64,000 nucleotides of DNA from Roseibium denhamense (GCF_009711415.1 NZ_SMLZ01000107.1:62001-126000); one strand, 5' to 3'. Positions 54,466 to 63,312 are shown, counted from the stretch's first letter. Numbers and translations: made by a program. Notes: generated by a model not told the origin, from the letters alone.

Positions 54466-55344
54466 ATGCGTCTGTTCGACTGTTTCGTCTTTCATAACGA
54501 GTTCGATCTTCTGGAAATCCGCCTCCGGGAAATGGGGGACTATGTCGATCACTTTGTTTTGGTAGAAGCCAATCAAACCCAGCGCGGTGGCGAGAAGCCA
54601 TATTATTTTGCCGAGAACCGGCAGCGTTTTGCGCGCTGGGCTGACAAGATTATCGATATTCAAGTGACGTTCCCTGATGTTCTGCCGCCAGCTTTGGGCG
54701 TTTACAAACATCGACGAAAAAAAGACTGGGAACGGGAAAATTATCAGCGCAATGCGATCACTGATGCACTCGGCCGCTGCTCGCAGGATGACCTCATCCT
54801 CCTGTCTGACGTCGATGAAATCGTGCGGGCTTCCGTGCTCGAGCGTGTGCTCGAACGCCAAGTTTACCGCAACCGGCTATTGGTTTTCGAGCAAAGCCTG
54901 CATAAGCACCATCTTGACCGTATTGCGCCAGGCAAGATGTGGTTGCTTGGTTCCCGGATGATTGAGAAGAGGTACTTTACAACGCCACAGCAACTGCGCC
55001 GGACGAAAGCCCGCATGACCAAAAAGAGGTATGTGCCAAATTTTGTCTCTCAACCTCTGCTGCGGCATCGTAACCGCAATCTGTCCGGGATCAGCCAGCC
55101 AGTCCGAATTATACCAAATGCAGGGTGGCACTTCTCCTCTATGGGTGGGCTTTCTGCGTTCCAAACAAAACTGGAATCCGTCGTCCACGGCCAGACTGTC
55201 GATACTAGTGATATCCAGAAGCTGTATGATCGCGAACTTGCAGGAACCGAACTCATTGCGCACGACAGCCTGCCCCAATGTGTGCAAGACGGGGACTTCG
55301 ATCACATGCTGGCGTCTTCGGTTGATCAGGCGACACCGGAGTAA
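54466..55344 (+). CDS. Glycosyltransferase family 17 protein
   Basis: A 292-residue member of GT17, the family of eukaryotic bisecting N-acetylglucosaminyltransferase III and bacterial relatives. MRLFDCFVFHNEFDLLEIRL and VDHFVLVEANQTQRGGEKPY form the N-terminal signature. Next come the acidic motif DDLILLSDVDEIVR and RNAITDAL. The bacterial acceptor is unknown. The last 92 bases overlap, on the opposite strand, the end of a DUF1127-type gene. Confidence 0.88.
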   Translation: MRLFDCFVFHNEFDLLEIRLREMGDYVDHFVLVEANQTQRGGEKPYYFAENRQRFARWADKIIDIQVTFPDVLPPALGVYKHRRKKDWERENYQRNAITDALGRCSQDDLILLSDVDEIVRASVLERVLERQVYRNRLLVFEQSLHKHHLDRIAPGKMWLLGSRMIEKRYFTTPQQLRRTKARMTKKRYVPNFVSQPLLRHRNRNLSGISQPVRIIPNAGWHFSSMGGLSAFQTKLESVVHGQTVDTSDIQKLYDRELAGTELIAHDSLPQCVQDGDFDHMLASSVDQATPE

Positions 55345-55663
55345 CCGGACCTTTGCTATCAGAACGCTCTTTGTAGTCCAAGCTGACTTCGGGCAGGAAT
55401 GCCGGTGAGGCCAGGTCTTCCCGTGACAGTCCGAGATCCTGCAAGACAGACTCATTCTCCAGCCAGTAGAGCTGCCTTGCTTCCTTTTTAAGGGCTTGTC
55501 GGATGCGCCACGCCTTGAACGTGACAACAATACCATCCAACCAAGTTCTTATGTTCCAAAATTGCATATATATCGTCGTCGTTTGATCAGATTTCTGGCC
55601 TCTGAGCTTTCTGATTGTTGGCTGCTTAGGACATGGGTATTCCAGAATATTTTGAAAATTCAT
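55253..55663 (-). CDS. DUF1127-like small protein, convergently overlapping GT17
   Basis: A 136-residue protein with AGGA before the ATG. The middle contains a DUF1127/YjiS-type core: ALKKEARQLYWLENESVLQD and LGLSREDLASP. DUF1127 proteins are small, Arg-rich and often RNA- or phosphate-stress related. Here the core is followed by about 45 extra residues, of which the last 30 or so are encoded antisense to the GT17 3' end. The tail is low-complexity and may be a readthrough extension of an ancestral, shorter protein. Confidence 0.6.
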   Translation of the reverse strand: MNFQNILEYPCPKQPTIRKLRGQKSDQTTTIYMQFWNIRTWLDGIVVTFKAWRIRQALKKEARQLYWLENESVLQDLGLSREDLASPAFLPEVSLDYKERSDSKGPVTPVSPDQPKTPACDRSPRLAHIGAGCRAQ

Positions 55664-55747
55664 GGTTTTTTCCTAATATTGGTCTAGCATGCCCTTCAAA
55701 ATATACGGTGTTACAGGTGGCTGGCGAAGGAGAAGGCTTCCTTATTA

Positions 55748-55764
55748 TGTGAGCAGTTCTCACA
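55748..55764. promoter_or_regulatory. LysR-type operator dyad (T-N11-A)
   Basis: TGTGAG-CAGTT-CTCACA (55748-55764) is a perfect 6-bp dyad. Within it, T at 55750 and A at 55762 with TGAG/CTCA arms match the T-N11-A LysR box. It lies 24 bases before the start of a LysR gene and between it and the divergent DUF1127-like gene, so autoregulation is likely. Confidence 0.55.
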
Positions 55765-55787
55765 ATAGGACTCATCAGGACCGAAAC

Positions 55788-56672
55788 ATGAGATTGAAAA
55801 TGCCGCCATTGAATACTCTGCCTGCCTTCGAGGCGACAGCTCGGCTGGGATCCATGAGCGCGGCTGCGGAGGAGTTGGGACGCACGCATGGCGCAATCAG
55901 CAAGCAGATTGCCCATCTGAATGAGCAGGCTGGCGCTGCATTGTTTCGCAGAGAAGGTGTGCGGGTTGTCTTAACACAAGAGGGCGAGGCGTTCGCGGCC
56001 GCTGTGCGGCCAGCGATGGCACAAATCTCTCATGCCTGGAAAGACTTAAAAAATCGCTCCGGAAGTCCGGTGCTAGAGATTGGTATCAGTGCCACATTTG
56101 CCATGCGCTGGCTTATGCCAAGGCTGCCTCGGTTTTATAAACGGTACCCTGAAGCGCAGGTGAATTTTCGGATGACGGGTCGGCAATGGCTCCCGGAGGA
56201 GGAGATGGACGCGACCCTTACCTGGGACAGATTAAGGTGGGGCTTTGAAGAGCGCTCAGACATTGACATTCTTGGTGATGTTGCATTCGGCATCGTTGTT
56301 TCTCCAGCGCTGGAAGTTGAAATACGAGGCAATGAGCTGCGCGTTCCAACACGTTGTGTCCAAGAACTCCCTGGCGCGGTTTGGGAAGCCTACGAAAAAA
56401 TGACATGTCGTTCGGTTAGGGCTGAAAGGACGCTAGCCTATCCGCACACCTTTCTTGTAATCGAGGCGGCATTGGCGGGCTTTGGTGCCGCGCTTGTTGA
56501 GCGCCGGTTGGTTGAAGAAGAGCTAGCTGACAAGCGTCTATTGGCGCCGTTCGGGTTTTTCCGAATTGTTAATGGCTTTGGCGCAATCCGCTCAAAACGC
56601 AGCCGCACTAGGTCGCTCGCCAACGCTTTTGTGGATTGGGTCCGGGAAGAGGCAGCGCTGACCCCACTCTGA
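55788..56672 (+). CDS. LysR-family transcriptional regulator (GcvA type)
   Basis: A regulator of about 294 residues. It opens MRLKMPPLNTLPAFEATARL, then AAAEELGRTHGAISKQIAHL for the recognition helix region, LFRREGVRVVLTQEGEAF next. The effector domain follows (LEIGISATFAMRWLMPRLPR). The ATG at 55788 has AGGA seven bases before it. Longer frames starting at 55689 cover the operator-like dyad and are not credible. The target may be the divergent DUF1127-like gene. Confidence 0.92.
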   Translation: MRLKMPPLNTLPAFEATARLGSMSAAAEELGRTHGAISKQIAHLNEQAGAALFRREGVRVVLTQEGEAFAAAVRPAMAQISHAWKDLKNRSGSPVLEIGISATFAMRWLMPRLPRFYKRYPEAQVNFRMTGRQWLPEEEMDATLTWDRLRWGFEERSDIDILGDVAFGIVVSPALEVEIRGNELRVPTRCVQELPGAVWEAYEKMTCRSVRAERTLAYPHTFLVIEAALAGFGAALVERRLVEEELADKRLLAPFGFFRIVNGFGAIRSKRSRTRSLANAFVDWVREEAALTPL

Positions 56673-56735
56673 ATGACGCATCCCGACAAATCGACGCCGC
56701 AAAAGAACAGTGGTCTTGCCATGCCTGCCAATTTC

Positions 56736-56755
56736 ATATAAAGATATCTTTATAT
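56736..56755. promoter_or_regulatory. 20-bp perfect palindrome, SahR-type operator
   Basis: ATATAAAGATATCTTTATAT is perfectly palindromic, 20 bases before the start codon of the ArsR-methyltransferase regulator gene. SahR, an ArsR-family regulator that senses S-adenosylhomocysteine, is known to control methionine-cycle genes through an AT-rich palindrome of this type. The site would give autoregulation and control of metF and metH. Confidence 0.8.
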
Positions 56756-56775
56756 CGACATTGATGGCGGGCTGA

Positions 56776-57786
56776 ATGACCGAGGACTTGACCCTATCTG
56801 TAGATGAGACGCTGGCGGCTTTGCGTGCGGTTGGTGAGACGACGCGTTTGCGGCTCATTGCCTTGCTCGCAGAAGCCGAGCTGACTGTGAAAGATGCGAC
56901 GGCAATTCTCGGCCAGAGCCAGCCACGCATTTCCCGCCACCTGAAGCTTCTTGCCGAAGCGGATGTCATCCAGCGTTTCCCGGAAGGGTCCTGGGTCTAC
57001 TATCGCCTGGCAGATGGGCCGGAAGGCCAGCTGGCACGCGGCTTAGTTGACCGGATTGCCTCCGACGATCCCGTTCTGGCGGCGGATCAGGAACGCTTTA
57101 AGTCCATTCGCAAGGCGAAAGCGGAAGAGGCAGCTGCCTATTTTGCGGCGCGCGCTCTGTCCTGGGACAAGGAGCGTGCTCTTCATATTCCTGAACACGA
57201 TGTGGAAGCCGCCATGCGGGCCGCGCTTGGGGATACTCCAATCCATTCGTTTCTCGACCTGGGGACGGGAACCGGGCGGTTGCTTGAAGTGTTTTCCGAC
57301 CGGTATTCAAATGCGCTTGGAATAGATGCGTCCCATGACATGCTTGCGGTTGCCCGCGCAAATTTGGCGGAAGCGGGCCTTGCCAACGCTCAGGTTCGCC
57401 ACGGCGATGTTTACGCGCTTAACGTGCCACCACGGTCGTTTGATGTGATTGTTATCCATCAGGTTCTGCACTTTTTGGATGACCCGGCAAGAGCCCTGGC
57501 AGAGGCAGCCCGCGCGCTGCGTCCGGGCGGAAGGCTGCTTATTGCGGATTTTGCACCGCATGAGCTGGAGTTCCTGCGCGACAAGCATGCTCACCGCCGG
57601 CTGGGATTTGCTCATGAGCAGATGGAGCGCTGGCTCCACGCGAACGAACTGGACTTGGAACAGGTCACGGACCTGGTTCCTTCACAAACCGACGGTACGC
57701 TTTTGACCGTCACGCTTTGGCTCGCACGGGACCGCCGCGTCATTACCGACTTGCCTGCCAGAAATCCTTCCCGAGAGGTTGCTTGA
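56776..57786 (+). CDS. sahR: ArsR-family regulator fused to a SAM methyltransferase-like domain (SahR-like)
   Basis: A 336-residue protein. Residues 10-90 are an ArsR winged helix (ETTRLRLIALLAEAELTVKD, ILGQSQPRISRHLKLLAEAD). Residues 145-260 form a class I methyltransferase-like fold with FLDLGTGTGRLLEVFSD and later FDVIVIHQVLHFLDDPARAL. This two-domain form matches SahR, which binds S-adenosylhomocysteine and represses methyl-cycle genes. The gene is preceded by the palindrome at 56736-56755 and is followed 2 bases later by metF. Assignment as SahR is by architecture and context. Confidence 0.85.
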   Translation: MTEDLTLSVDETLAALRAVGETTRLRLIALLAEAELTVKDATAILGQSQPRISRHLKLLAEADVIQRFPEGSWVYYRLADGPEGQLARGLVDRIASDDPVLAADQERFKSIRKAKAEEAAAYFAARALSWDKERALHIPEHDVEAAMRAALGDTPIHSFLDLGTGTGRLLEVFSDRYSNALGIDASHDMLAVARANLAEAGLANAQVRHGDVYALNVPPRSFDVIVIHQVLHFLDDPARALAEAARALRPGGRLLIADFAPHELEFLRDKHAHRRLGFAHEQMERWLHANELDLEQVTDLVPSQTDGTLLTVTLWLARDRRVITDLPARNPSREVA

Positions 57787-57787
57787 G

Positions 57788-58699
57788 ATGACCGAATTCA
57801 CGTCACGCAGATCCCGTGGCCAGTCGGCCGAGCCGATCACCGCTTCGTTTGAGTTTTTCCCGCCGAAGTCCGACAAAATGGCGGAAACACTTTGGTCAAC
57901 GGTGAAGCGCCTGGAGCCCCTTGAGCCCGCATTCGTGTCCGTCACCTACGGTGCGGGCGGCTCGACCCGGGAACGCACACACAAGACCGTGGAGCGGATC
58001 TTGAAGGAAACGGTTCTTGCGCCTGCCGCGCATCTGACCTGCGTCGGCTCTCCCAAATCCGAAGTTGATGAAATTCTGCGCGACTATTGGGAGCTCGGTG
58101 TCCGCCATTTGGTTGCTTTGCGCGGGGATCCTCTTGAAGGGATCGGCGCTGTCTATAAACCGCATCCGGACGGTTATGCGTATGCGTCCGATCTGGTCGC
58201 CGGCATCAAGAAGATCGCCAATTTTGATATCTCCGTGTCTGGATATCCGGAAAAGCATCCTGAGAGCGGGAACTGGCAGCAGGAAATCGACAACCTGAAG
58301 CGCAAGGTCGATGCCGGGGCTGACCGGATCATCACCCAGTATTTCTTCGATAACGATACTTTCGATGCTTATCTGGAGCGCATTGCCGCTGCCGGTATCA
58401 ACGTTCCGGTGGTTCCGGGCATACTGCCGATCCACAATTTCGAGCAAACCATGACATTTTCAGCCAAGTGCGGCTCGTCCATACCGCATTGGCTGGCCCG
58501 CCGTTTCTCCGGTCTGAGCAACGATCCGGAAACCCGTAAGCTGGTTGGTGTTTCCGTTGCCTGCGAACAGGTCATGGATCTCGTAGATCGCGGGATCAAC
58601 GACTTCCATTTTTACACGATGAACCGGGCGGATCTGACATACGCCATCTGTCACATGCTCGGCCTCGGACAGCATGCGCCGGAAAAAGCGGCGGCGTGA
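57788..58699 (+). CDS. metF: Methylenetetrahydrofolate reductase
   Basis: A 303-residue FAD-containing TIM-barrel enzyme that makes 5-methyltetrahydrofolate for MetH. Motifs: ASFEFFPPKSDKMAETLW, VSVTYGAGGSTRERT, HLVALRGDP and ADRIITQYFFDNDTF. The ATG at 57788 lies just after the regulator stop (TGAG ATG), with GAGG nearby as ribosome-binding site. A TTG three codons upstream overlaps the previous stop. It forms an operon with the SahR-like gene. Confidence 0.96.
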   Translation: MTEFTSRRSRGQSAEPITASFEFFPPKSDKMAETLWSTVKRLEPLEPAFVSVTYGAGGSTRERTHKTVERILKETVLAPAAHLTCVGSPKSEVDEILRDYWELGVRHLVALRGDPLEGIGAVYKPHPDGYAYASDLVAGIKKIANFDISVSGYPEKHPESGNWQQEIDNLKRKVDAGADRIITQYFFDNDTFDAYLERIAAAGINVPVVPGILPIHNFEQTMTFSAKCGSSIPHWLARRFSGLSNDPETRKLVGVSVACEQVMDLVDRGINDFHFYTMNRADLTYAICHMLGLGQHAPEKAAA

Positions 58700-58715
58700 C
58701 CCTGAACTTTTGCTG

Positions 58716-58776
58716 TCCCGGCGGTCTGCCGGGGCCGGTTGAGCTTAGAATTGTGACCAGCACAGCCCGTGCTGGC
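58716..58776 (+). promoter_or_regulatory. two hairpins in the metF-metH gap
   Basis: CCCGGC-GGTCT-GCCGGG (58716-58732) and CCAGCAC-AGCCC-GTGCTGG (58758-58776) lie in the 166-base gap between metF and metH. Neither has a long T run, so they might pause or partly terminate transcription. I see no match to a known SAM or SAH riboswitch. Confidence 0.45.
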
Positions 58777-58865
58777 CTTTAAACGGCCCGCTGACAATGC
58801 CAGTTCGGCAATGCGGCGGGACGGCTTAAATTGACGCCAAACCAGATTGTCTGGAAGGAAATACC

Positions 58866-61800
58866 GTGACAACCTCTGACGCTTTCAAGCGCCTCTACGA
58901 TCTTGCCAAGTCCAGAATTTTGATCCTCGACGGTGCTATGGGGACGGCAATCCAGGAGCTGAAGCTGGACGAGGCGGCGTATCGCGGGGAGCGGTTCAAG
59001 GACTGGCCGAGCGACGTGAAGGGGAACAATGACCTTCTAAGTCTCACCCAGCCCGATGCAATCCGCGCGATCCACAAGGCTTATCTGGATGCCGGTGCGG
59101 ACATTCTGGAAACGAACACGTTTTCTTCCACGACCATTGCTCAGGCTGATTATGGTATGGAGGGGCTCGCCTATGAGCTGAACTATGAGAGCGCGAAGCT
59201 GGCGCGCGAAGCGTGCCTTCAAAAACAGGCGGAAGATCCGGATAGACAGTGTTTTGTTGCGGGCGCGCTCGGACCAACCAACAGGACCGCTTCCATTTCC
59301 CCGGATGTAAACAATCCGGGGTATCGCGCTGTTTCCTTTGACGATCTGCGGATTGCCTATGCCGAGGCCACACGCGGCCTCATCGCGGGTGGGTCTGACA
59401 TCATTCTGGTTGAAACGATTTTCGACACTTTGAATGCCAAGGCAGCTCTTTTTGCCATTGAGGAAGTCTTTGAGGAGACCGGCCAAACGCTTCCGATCAT
59501 GATCTCCGGCACGATCACCGACCTCTCCGGGCGGACCTTGTCCGGTCAGACACCGGAAGCGTTCTGGAACTCGGTGCGGCATACAAATCCGCTGACAATC
59601 GGCCTCAATTGTGCGCTGGGCGCCAAGGAAATGCGGGCCCATATCGTTGAGCTCGGCCGGGTTGCGGACACGCTTGTGTGTGCCTATCCGAATGCGGGCC
59701 TCCCGAATGAGTTCGGCGAATATGATGAAAGCCCTGAGCACATGGCCGGGCTCATTGAAGAATTTGCGGCTGCCGGACTGGTCAATGTTGTCGGTGGCTG
59801 TTGCGGAACGACACCAGATCATATCAGGGCCATTGCCGATGTTGTCCGGGACAAGGCGCCACGCGAAGTTCCGGAAGTCGAGCGGTTCATGCGCCTTTCG
59901 GGTCTGGAGCCATTCACGCTGACCCCGGAAGTGAATTTCGTCAATGTCGGGGAGCGGACCAATGTCACCGGGTCTGCCAGGTTCCGCAAACTGATCAAGG
60001 AAGGCGATTACGCGACCGCGCTTGAAGTGGCCCGCCAGCAGGTGGAAAACGGTGCCCAGATCATCGACATCAACATGGATGAAGGGCTTCTCGATTCTGA
60101 AGAGGCCATGGTCACCTTCCTCAATCTGGTTGCCGCTGAGCCGGATATCGCGAAAGTCCCGGTGATGATCGACAGCTCAAAATGGACGGTCATTGAGGCG
60201 GGCTTGAAGTGCATTCAGGGCAAGGGCGTTGTCAACTCGATCTCCTTGAAAGAAGGAGAGGACGCCTTCATCGAACAGGCCAAGCTTGTCCGGCGATATG
60301 GTGCTGCGGTGGTTGTCATGGCGTTTGATGAAAAGGGCCAGGCGGATACGTTCGAGCGGAAGATCGAAATCTGTGAGCGTTCCTACAAGGTCTTGACGGA
60401 GAAAGTCGGGTTCGATCCGGCCGACATCATTTTCGATCCGAACATCTTTGCTGTGGCAACCGGTATTGAAGAACACAACAATTACGGTGTCGACTTCATC
60501 GAGGCGACGGGCTGGATCCGTAAAAACCTGCCCCATGCCCATGTTTCCGGCGGTGTTTCAAACTTGTCCTTCTCGTTCCGCGGCAACGAGGCCGTCCGTG
60601 AAGCGATGCATTCCGTCTTTCTGTACCACTGTATCAAGCAGGGTATGGATATGGGGATCGTCAACGCCGGCCAGCTGGCCGTCTACAACGATCTGGATGC
60701 GGAGTTGCGTGAGCTTTGCGAGGACGTTGTCCTGAACAAGCGCGCAGATTCAACCGACCGGATGCTGGAGGCGGCCGAACGCTGGAAAGGCGAGGGCGGC
60801 AAGAAGAAGGAAGCTGACCTGACGTGGCGGACGTGGGGTGTTGCCAAGCGTTTGGAGCATGCCCTCGTTCATGGGATTGCCGACTATGTGGAGGACGACA
60901 CCGAAGAGGCCCGTCAGGCCTTCGACCGCCCGCTTCATGTGATCGAAGGCCCGTTGATGGACGGCATGAACGTTGTTGGTGATCTGTTCGGCTCAGGACA
61001 GATGTTCCTGCCGCAGGTGGTCAAATCCGCTCGTGTCATGAAAAAGGCCGTCGCCTACCTGATGCCTTTCATGGAGAAGGAAAAGGAAGAAAAGGGCATT
61101 ACCGGACACTCTTCGCAAGGCAAGATCCTAATGGCGACCGTAAAGGGTGATGTTCACGATATCGGCAAGAACATCGTCGGTGTGGTCCTTCAATGTAACA
61201 ATTTCGAGGTGATCGACCTCGGTGTCATGGTGCCTGCGGCCAAAATCCTGGAAACGGCAAAGCAGGAGAAAGTCGACATTATCGGGCTCTCCGGCTTGAT
61301 CACGCCCTCTCTGGACGAAATGTGCCATGTAGCTGCAGAGATGGAACGCGAAGGTCTTGATATTCCTCTTTTGATTGGTGGCGCAACAACCTCCAAAATC
61401 CACACGGCGGTCAAGATCAATCCCAACTACGAAAAGGGTCAGGCGATTTATGTCACGGATGCGGGCCGTGCAGTCGGGGTCGCTTCGAAACTGATGAGCG
61501 AAGGCGGGCGGGATCCCTACTATAAGGATGTGCGGACTGAGTATCTCGACATTGCCGAAAAGCATGCGGCCAGCCGGGGCAATCAGCAGCGCCTGTCCAT
61601 TGAGGCTGCCCGGAAAAACGCATTCAAGGCTGATTTCGAAGGCCAGCGTCCGGTCGCGCCAAAACAGCTGGACCCCAGGTTTTTTGAGGAATTTCCGCTG
61701 GAAGAGCTTGTCCCGGTTATCGACTGGACGCCCTTCTTTGCCACCTGGGAAATCAAGGGGCGTTACCCTGCGGTTCTGACCGATAACAGATACGGACCCG

Positions 61801-62594
61801 CCGCAACGGCGCTGTTTGATGATGCACGCCGTATGCTCGACGAGATCGTTGAGAAAAAACTGCTGACAGCCAAGGGCATGGCCGCGCTTTGGCCCGCCAA
61901 CAGTGTTGGCGATGATATCCGTGTGTTCTCAGACGAAAGCCGGTCGGAGACCCGGGCCACATTCCATAGCATCCGACAGCAGATGAGCCGGACATCAGGC
62001 GGGCGGGCAAATGTCGCGCTCAGCGATTTTGTCGCGCCTTTGGAGAGCGGCATAAACGACTGGATTGGCGGGTTTGCTGTCACCGCCGGGCATGGCGAAA
62101 GTGAACTTGCCGAGCGGTACAACCGTGAGGGTGATGACTACAACAAGATCATGTCTCAGGCGATTGCAGACCGTTTGGCGGAGGCTTTTGCGGAAAAACT
62201 GCACCAGATCGTGCGCAAAGATCTTTGGGGATACGGCGCCGAAGAAGGCCTGACAAACGAAGAGCTGATTGCAGAAAAATACCAGGGTATCCGTCCGGCT
62301 CCCGGGTATCCGGCACAGCCTGATCACACCGAAAAAGATACTTTGTTCGATCTCCTGGATGCCGAGCGCCACACCGGCATCAAGTTGACCGAGAGCCGTG
62401 CAATGTTCCCGGGATCATCCGTATCGGGTCTCTATTTTGCGCACCCGGATAGTTACTATTTCGGCGTCGGCAAGATCGAAAAGGATCAAGTTGTGGATTA
62501 TGCAAAGCGAAAAGGCTGGGATGTCGAGTTTGCCGAGCGATGGCTTGCACCGATCCTCAATTATGATCCTGCCCGTTTGCAAGCGGCGGAGTAA
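58866..62594 (+). CDS. metH: Cobalamin-dependent methionine synthase
   Basis: A 1242-residue full-length MetH with four modules. The homocysteine-binding barrel (1-330) has [10 protein letters not shown] and [13 protein letters not shown] as zinc ligand sites. The methyltetrahydrofolate barrel (345-610) has [19 protein letters not shown]. The cobalamin domain (640-880) has [14 protein letters not shown] near residue 762, where the His ligates cobalt. The activation domain (905-1230) has [17 protein letters not shown] and [16 protein letters not shown]. It remethylates homocysteine using methyl-THF from MetF. A terminator follows. Confidence 0.98.
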   Translation: MTTSDAFKRLYDLAKSRILILDGAMGTAIQELKLDEAAYRGERFKDWPSDVKGNNDLLSLTQPDAIRAIHKAYLDAGADILETNTFSSTTIAQADYGMEGLAYELNYESAKLAREACLQKQAEDPDRQCFVAGALGPTNRTASISPDVNNPGYRAVSFDDLRIAYAEATRGLIAGGSDIILVETIFDTLNAKAALFAIEEVFEETGQTLPIMISGTITDLSGRTLSGQTPEAFWNSVRHTNPLTIGLNCALGAKEMRAHIVELGRVADTLVCAYPNAGLPNEFGEYDESPEHMAGLIEEFAAAGLVNVVGGCCGTTPDHIRAIADVVRDKAPREVPEVERFMRLSGLEPFTLTPEVNFVNVGERTNVTGSARFRKLIKEGDYATALEVARQQVENGAQIIDINMDEGLLDSEEAMVTFLNLVAAEPDIAKVPVMIDSSKWTVIEAGLKCIQGKGVVNSISLKEGEDAFIEQAKLVRRYGAAVVVMAFDEKGQADTFERKIEICERSYKVLTEKVGFDPADIIFDPNIFAVATGIEEHNNYGVDFIEATGWIRKNLPHAHVSGGVSNLSFSFRGNEAVREAMHSVFLYHCIKQGMDMGIVNAGQLAVYNDLDAELRELCEDVVLNKRADSTDRMLEAAERWKGEGGKKKEADLTWRTWGVAKRLEHALVHGIADYVEDDTEEARQAFDRPLHVIEGPLMDGMNVVGDLFGSGQMFLPQVVKSARVMKKAVAYLMPFMEKEKEEKGITGHSSQGKILMATVKGDVHDIGKNIVGVVLQCNNFEVIDLGVMVPAAKILETAKQEKVDIIGLSGLITPSLDEMCHVAAEMEREGLDIPLLIGGATTSKIHTAVKINPNYEKGQAIYVTDAGRAVGVASKLMSEGGRDPYYKDVRTEYLDIAEKHAASRGNQQRLSIEAARKNAFKADFEGQRPVAPKQLDPRFFEEFPLEELVPVIDWTPFFATWEIKGRYPAVLTDNRYGPAATALFDDARRMLDEIVEKKLLTAKGMAALWPANSVGDDIRVFSDESRSETRATFHSIRQQMSRTSGGRANVALSDFVAPLESGINDWIGGFAVTAGHGESELAERYNREGDDYNKIMSQAIADRLAEAFAEKLHQIVRKDLWGYGAEEGLTNEELIAEKYQGIRPAPGYPAQPDHTEKDTLFDLLDAERHTGIKLTESRAMFPGSSVSGLYFAHPDSYYFGVGKIEKDQVVDYAKRKGWDVEFAERWLAPILNYDPARLQAAE

Positions 62595-62625
62595 GCCACA
62601 GCGTTCAGTAGGTTACAAACAATAC

Positions 62626-62658
62626 AAATCCCGCGCTGACGTAGCGGGATTTTTTTTG
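62626..62658 (+). terminator. intrinsic terminator of metH
   Basis: AAATCCCGC (62626-62634) pairs with GCGGGATTT (62644-62652) around a nine-base loop, followed by a run of T residues to 62657. It ends the sahR-metF-metH unit. Confidence 0.95.
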
Positions 62659-62743
62659 ACGCCTATTGCTAATTCGGCTAACAAAAATCCGCTGAGGTCT
62701 TGTATCGTTGTTGGCTTATAAAATTTGGGAAAATTCGAAAAAA

Positions 62744-62785
62744 GTGCACATTGTGCGCATTGTAAAAGTGCGCAATGTGCGCTAT
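62744..62785. repeat. four 9-bp direct repeats overlying a promoter
   Basis: GTGCACATT (62744-62752), GTGCGCATT (62753-62761), a GTAAAA spacer, then GTGCGCAAT (62768-62776) and GTGCGCTAT (62777-62785). The four units share GTGCRC-W-T and occur as two tandem pairs whose starts are 24 bases apart. They straddle and fill a promoter (TTGTAA-N17-TATATT). This arrangement suggests a regulator that binds tandem repeats and blocks RNA polymerase. I do not know a regulator with this consensus. Confidence 0.75.
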
Positions 62786-62788
62786 ATT
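62760..62788 (+). promoter_or_regulatory. sigma70-type promoter of the small-ORF unit
   Basis: TTGTAA (62760-62765), a 17-base spacer, then TATATT (62783-62788). The spacer is occupied by repeat units 3 and 4. The expected start is near 62795, giving a leader of about 44 bases. Confidence 0.6.
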
Positions 62789-62806
62789 ATTTCCTATAAC
62801 AAAGAT

Positions 62807-62826
62807 GCCCGACCCAATGGTCGGGC
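62807..62826 (+). promoter_or_regulatory. leader hairpin next to the Shine-Dalgarno site
   Basis: GCCCGACC (62807-62814), loop CAAT, GGTCGGGC (62819-62826): a perfect 8-bp stem ending one base before the GAAGGAGAT ribosome-binding site of the small ORF. It may stabilise the mRNA 5' end or modulate initiation. Confidence 0.7.
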
Positions 62827-62838
62827 GAAGGAGATAAT

Positions 62839-62970
62839 ATGATTGTGCAAGTCGCCAGGACCTTCCTGGTCAACCATCGACAGGATTACAACCGTGACCG
62901 CTTGCCGTGGTTGCCTTCCCGTCTCTACCGGACACTGTTTGAGGCCCGGAAGGGCCGCAAAGCGGGTTAA
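62839..62970 (+). CDS. 43-residue basic small protein
   Basis: A short frame starting ATG at 62839 behind a near-ideal AAGGAG five bases upstream, and stopping at TAA 62968-62970. The product has 43 residues. It begins MIVQVARTFLVNHRQDYNRD and continues with RLPWLPSRLYRTLFEARKGR, so it is strongly basic (about eight Arg plus two Lys) with aromatic residues. There is no signal peptide or membrane helix. I do not recognise a family. A promoter with four repeats precedes it and an intrinsic terminator follows at 63050-63077, so it has its own transcription unit. Confidence 0.65.
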   Translation: MIVQVARTFLVNHRQDYNRDRLPWLPSRLYRTLFEARKGRKAG

Positions 62971-63312
62971 CACCGGAGTTCACGGCCCCACTGCCATCCG
63001 CACCGAGCGGAACAACCAAGAAAACACCTCGGAAACTGAAACACTGAAGACCCGGCTTTCGCCGGGTTTTGTTTTTTGCGGAAAAGGATGTCATCAGTGG
63101 TGTGAAAGATTTATTCAACTGTCATTTGCAAAACGGGTGCTCGTTCTTCGGGGCATGAAGATACGGGAATGGCCGGTGGGTGTTCCAACTCAAGGTGCCC
63201 GGCGCTTGATTTAGAGCGTTTGGAGCACTTCAACCGAGATTTCGGGCTTTGCGATCACGCGGCATCGTGTTGATATCGCCGCCTGTTTCCTGGACTTGGC
63301 GAGCTTGCAGCC
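62971..63312. other. 3' region of the small-ORF unit and gap before the sulfotransferase
   Basis: A 342-base stretch. The first 80 bases are the 3' untranslated part of the small-ORF transcript, then its terminator. The rest (63078-63312) has no credible coding frame. A GCTTGATTTAGAGCG segment near 63207 vaguely recalls the ends of the dispersed repeat but is too short to call. Confidence 0.5.
63050..63077 (+). terminator. intrinsic terminator of the small-ORF unit
   Basis: ACCCGGC (63050-63056), loop TTTC, GCCGGGT (63061-63067), followed by TTTGTTTTTT. It lies 80 bases past the small-ORF stop. Confidence 0.9.

Noticed and set aside
58700-58865. Possible SAM or SAH riboswitch before metH
   Set aside because: Two simple hairpins are present but no conserved riboswitch core or pseudoknot that I can recognise. 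Regulation is better explained by the SahR-type operator.
62744-62785. CRISPR-like array
   Set aside because: The repeats are 9 bp with 0-6 bp spacing, far from the 25-40 bp repeat and spacer pattern of CRISPR.
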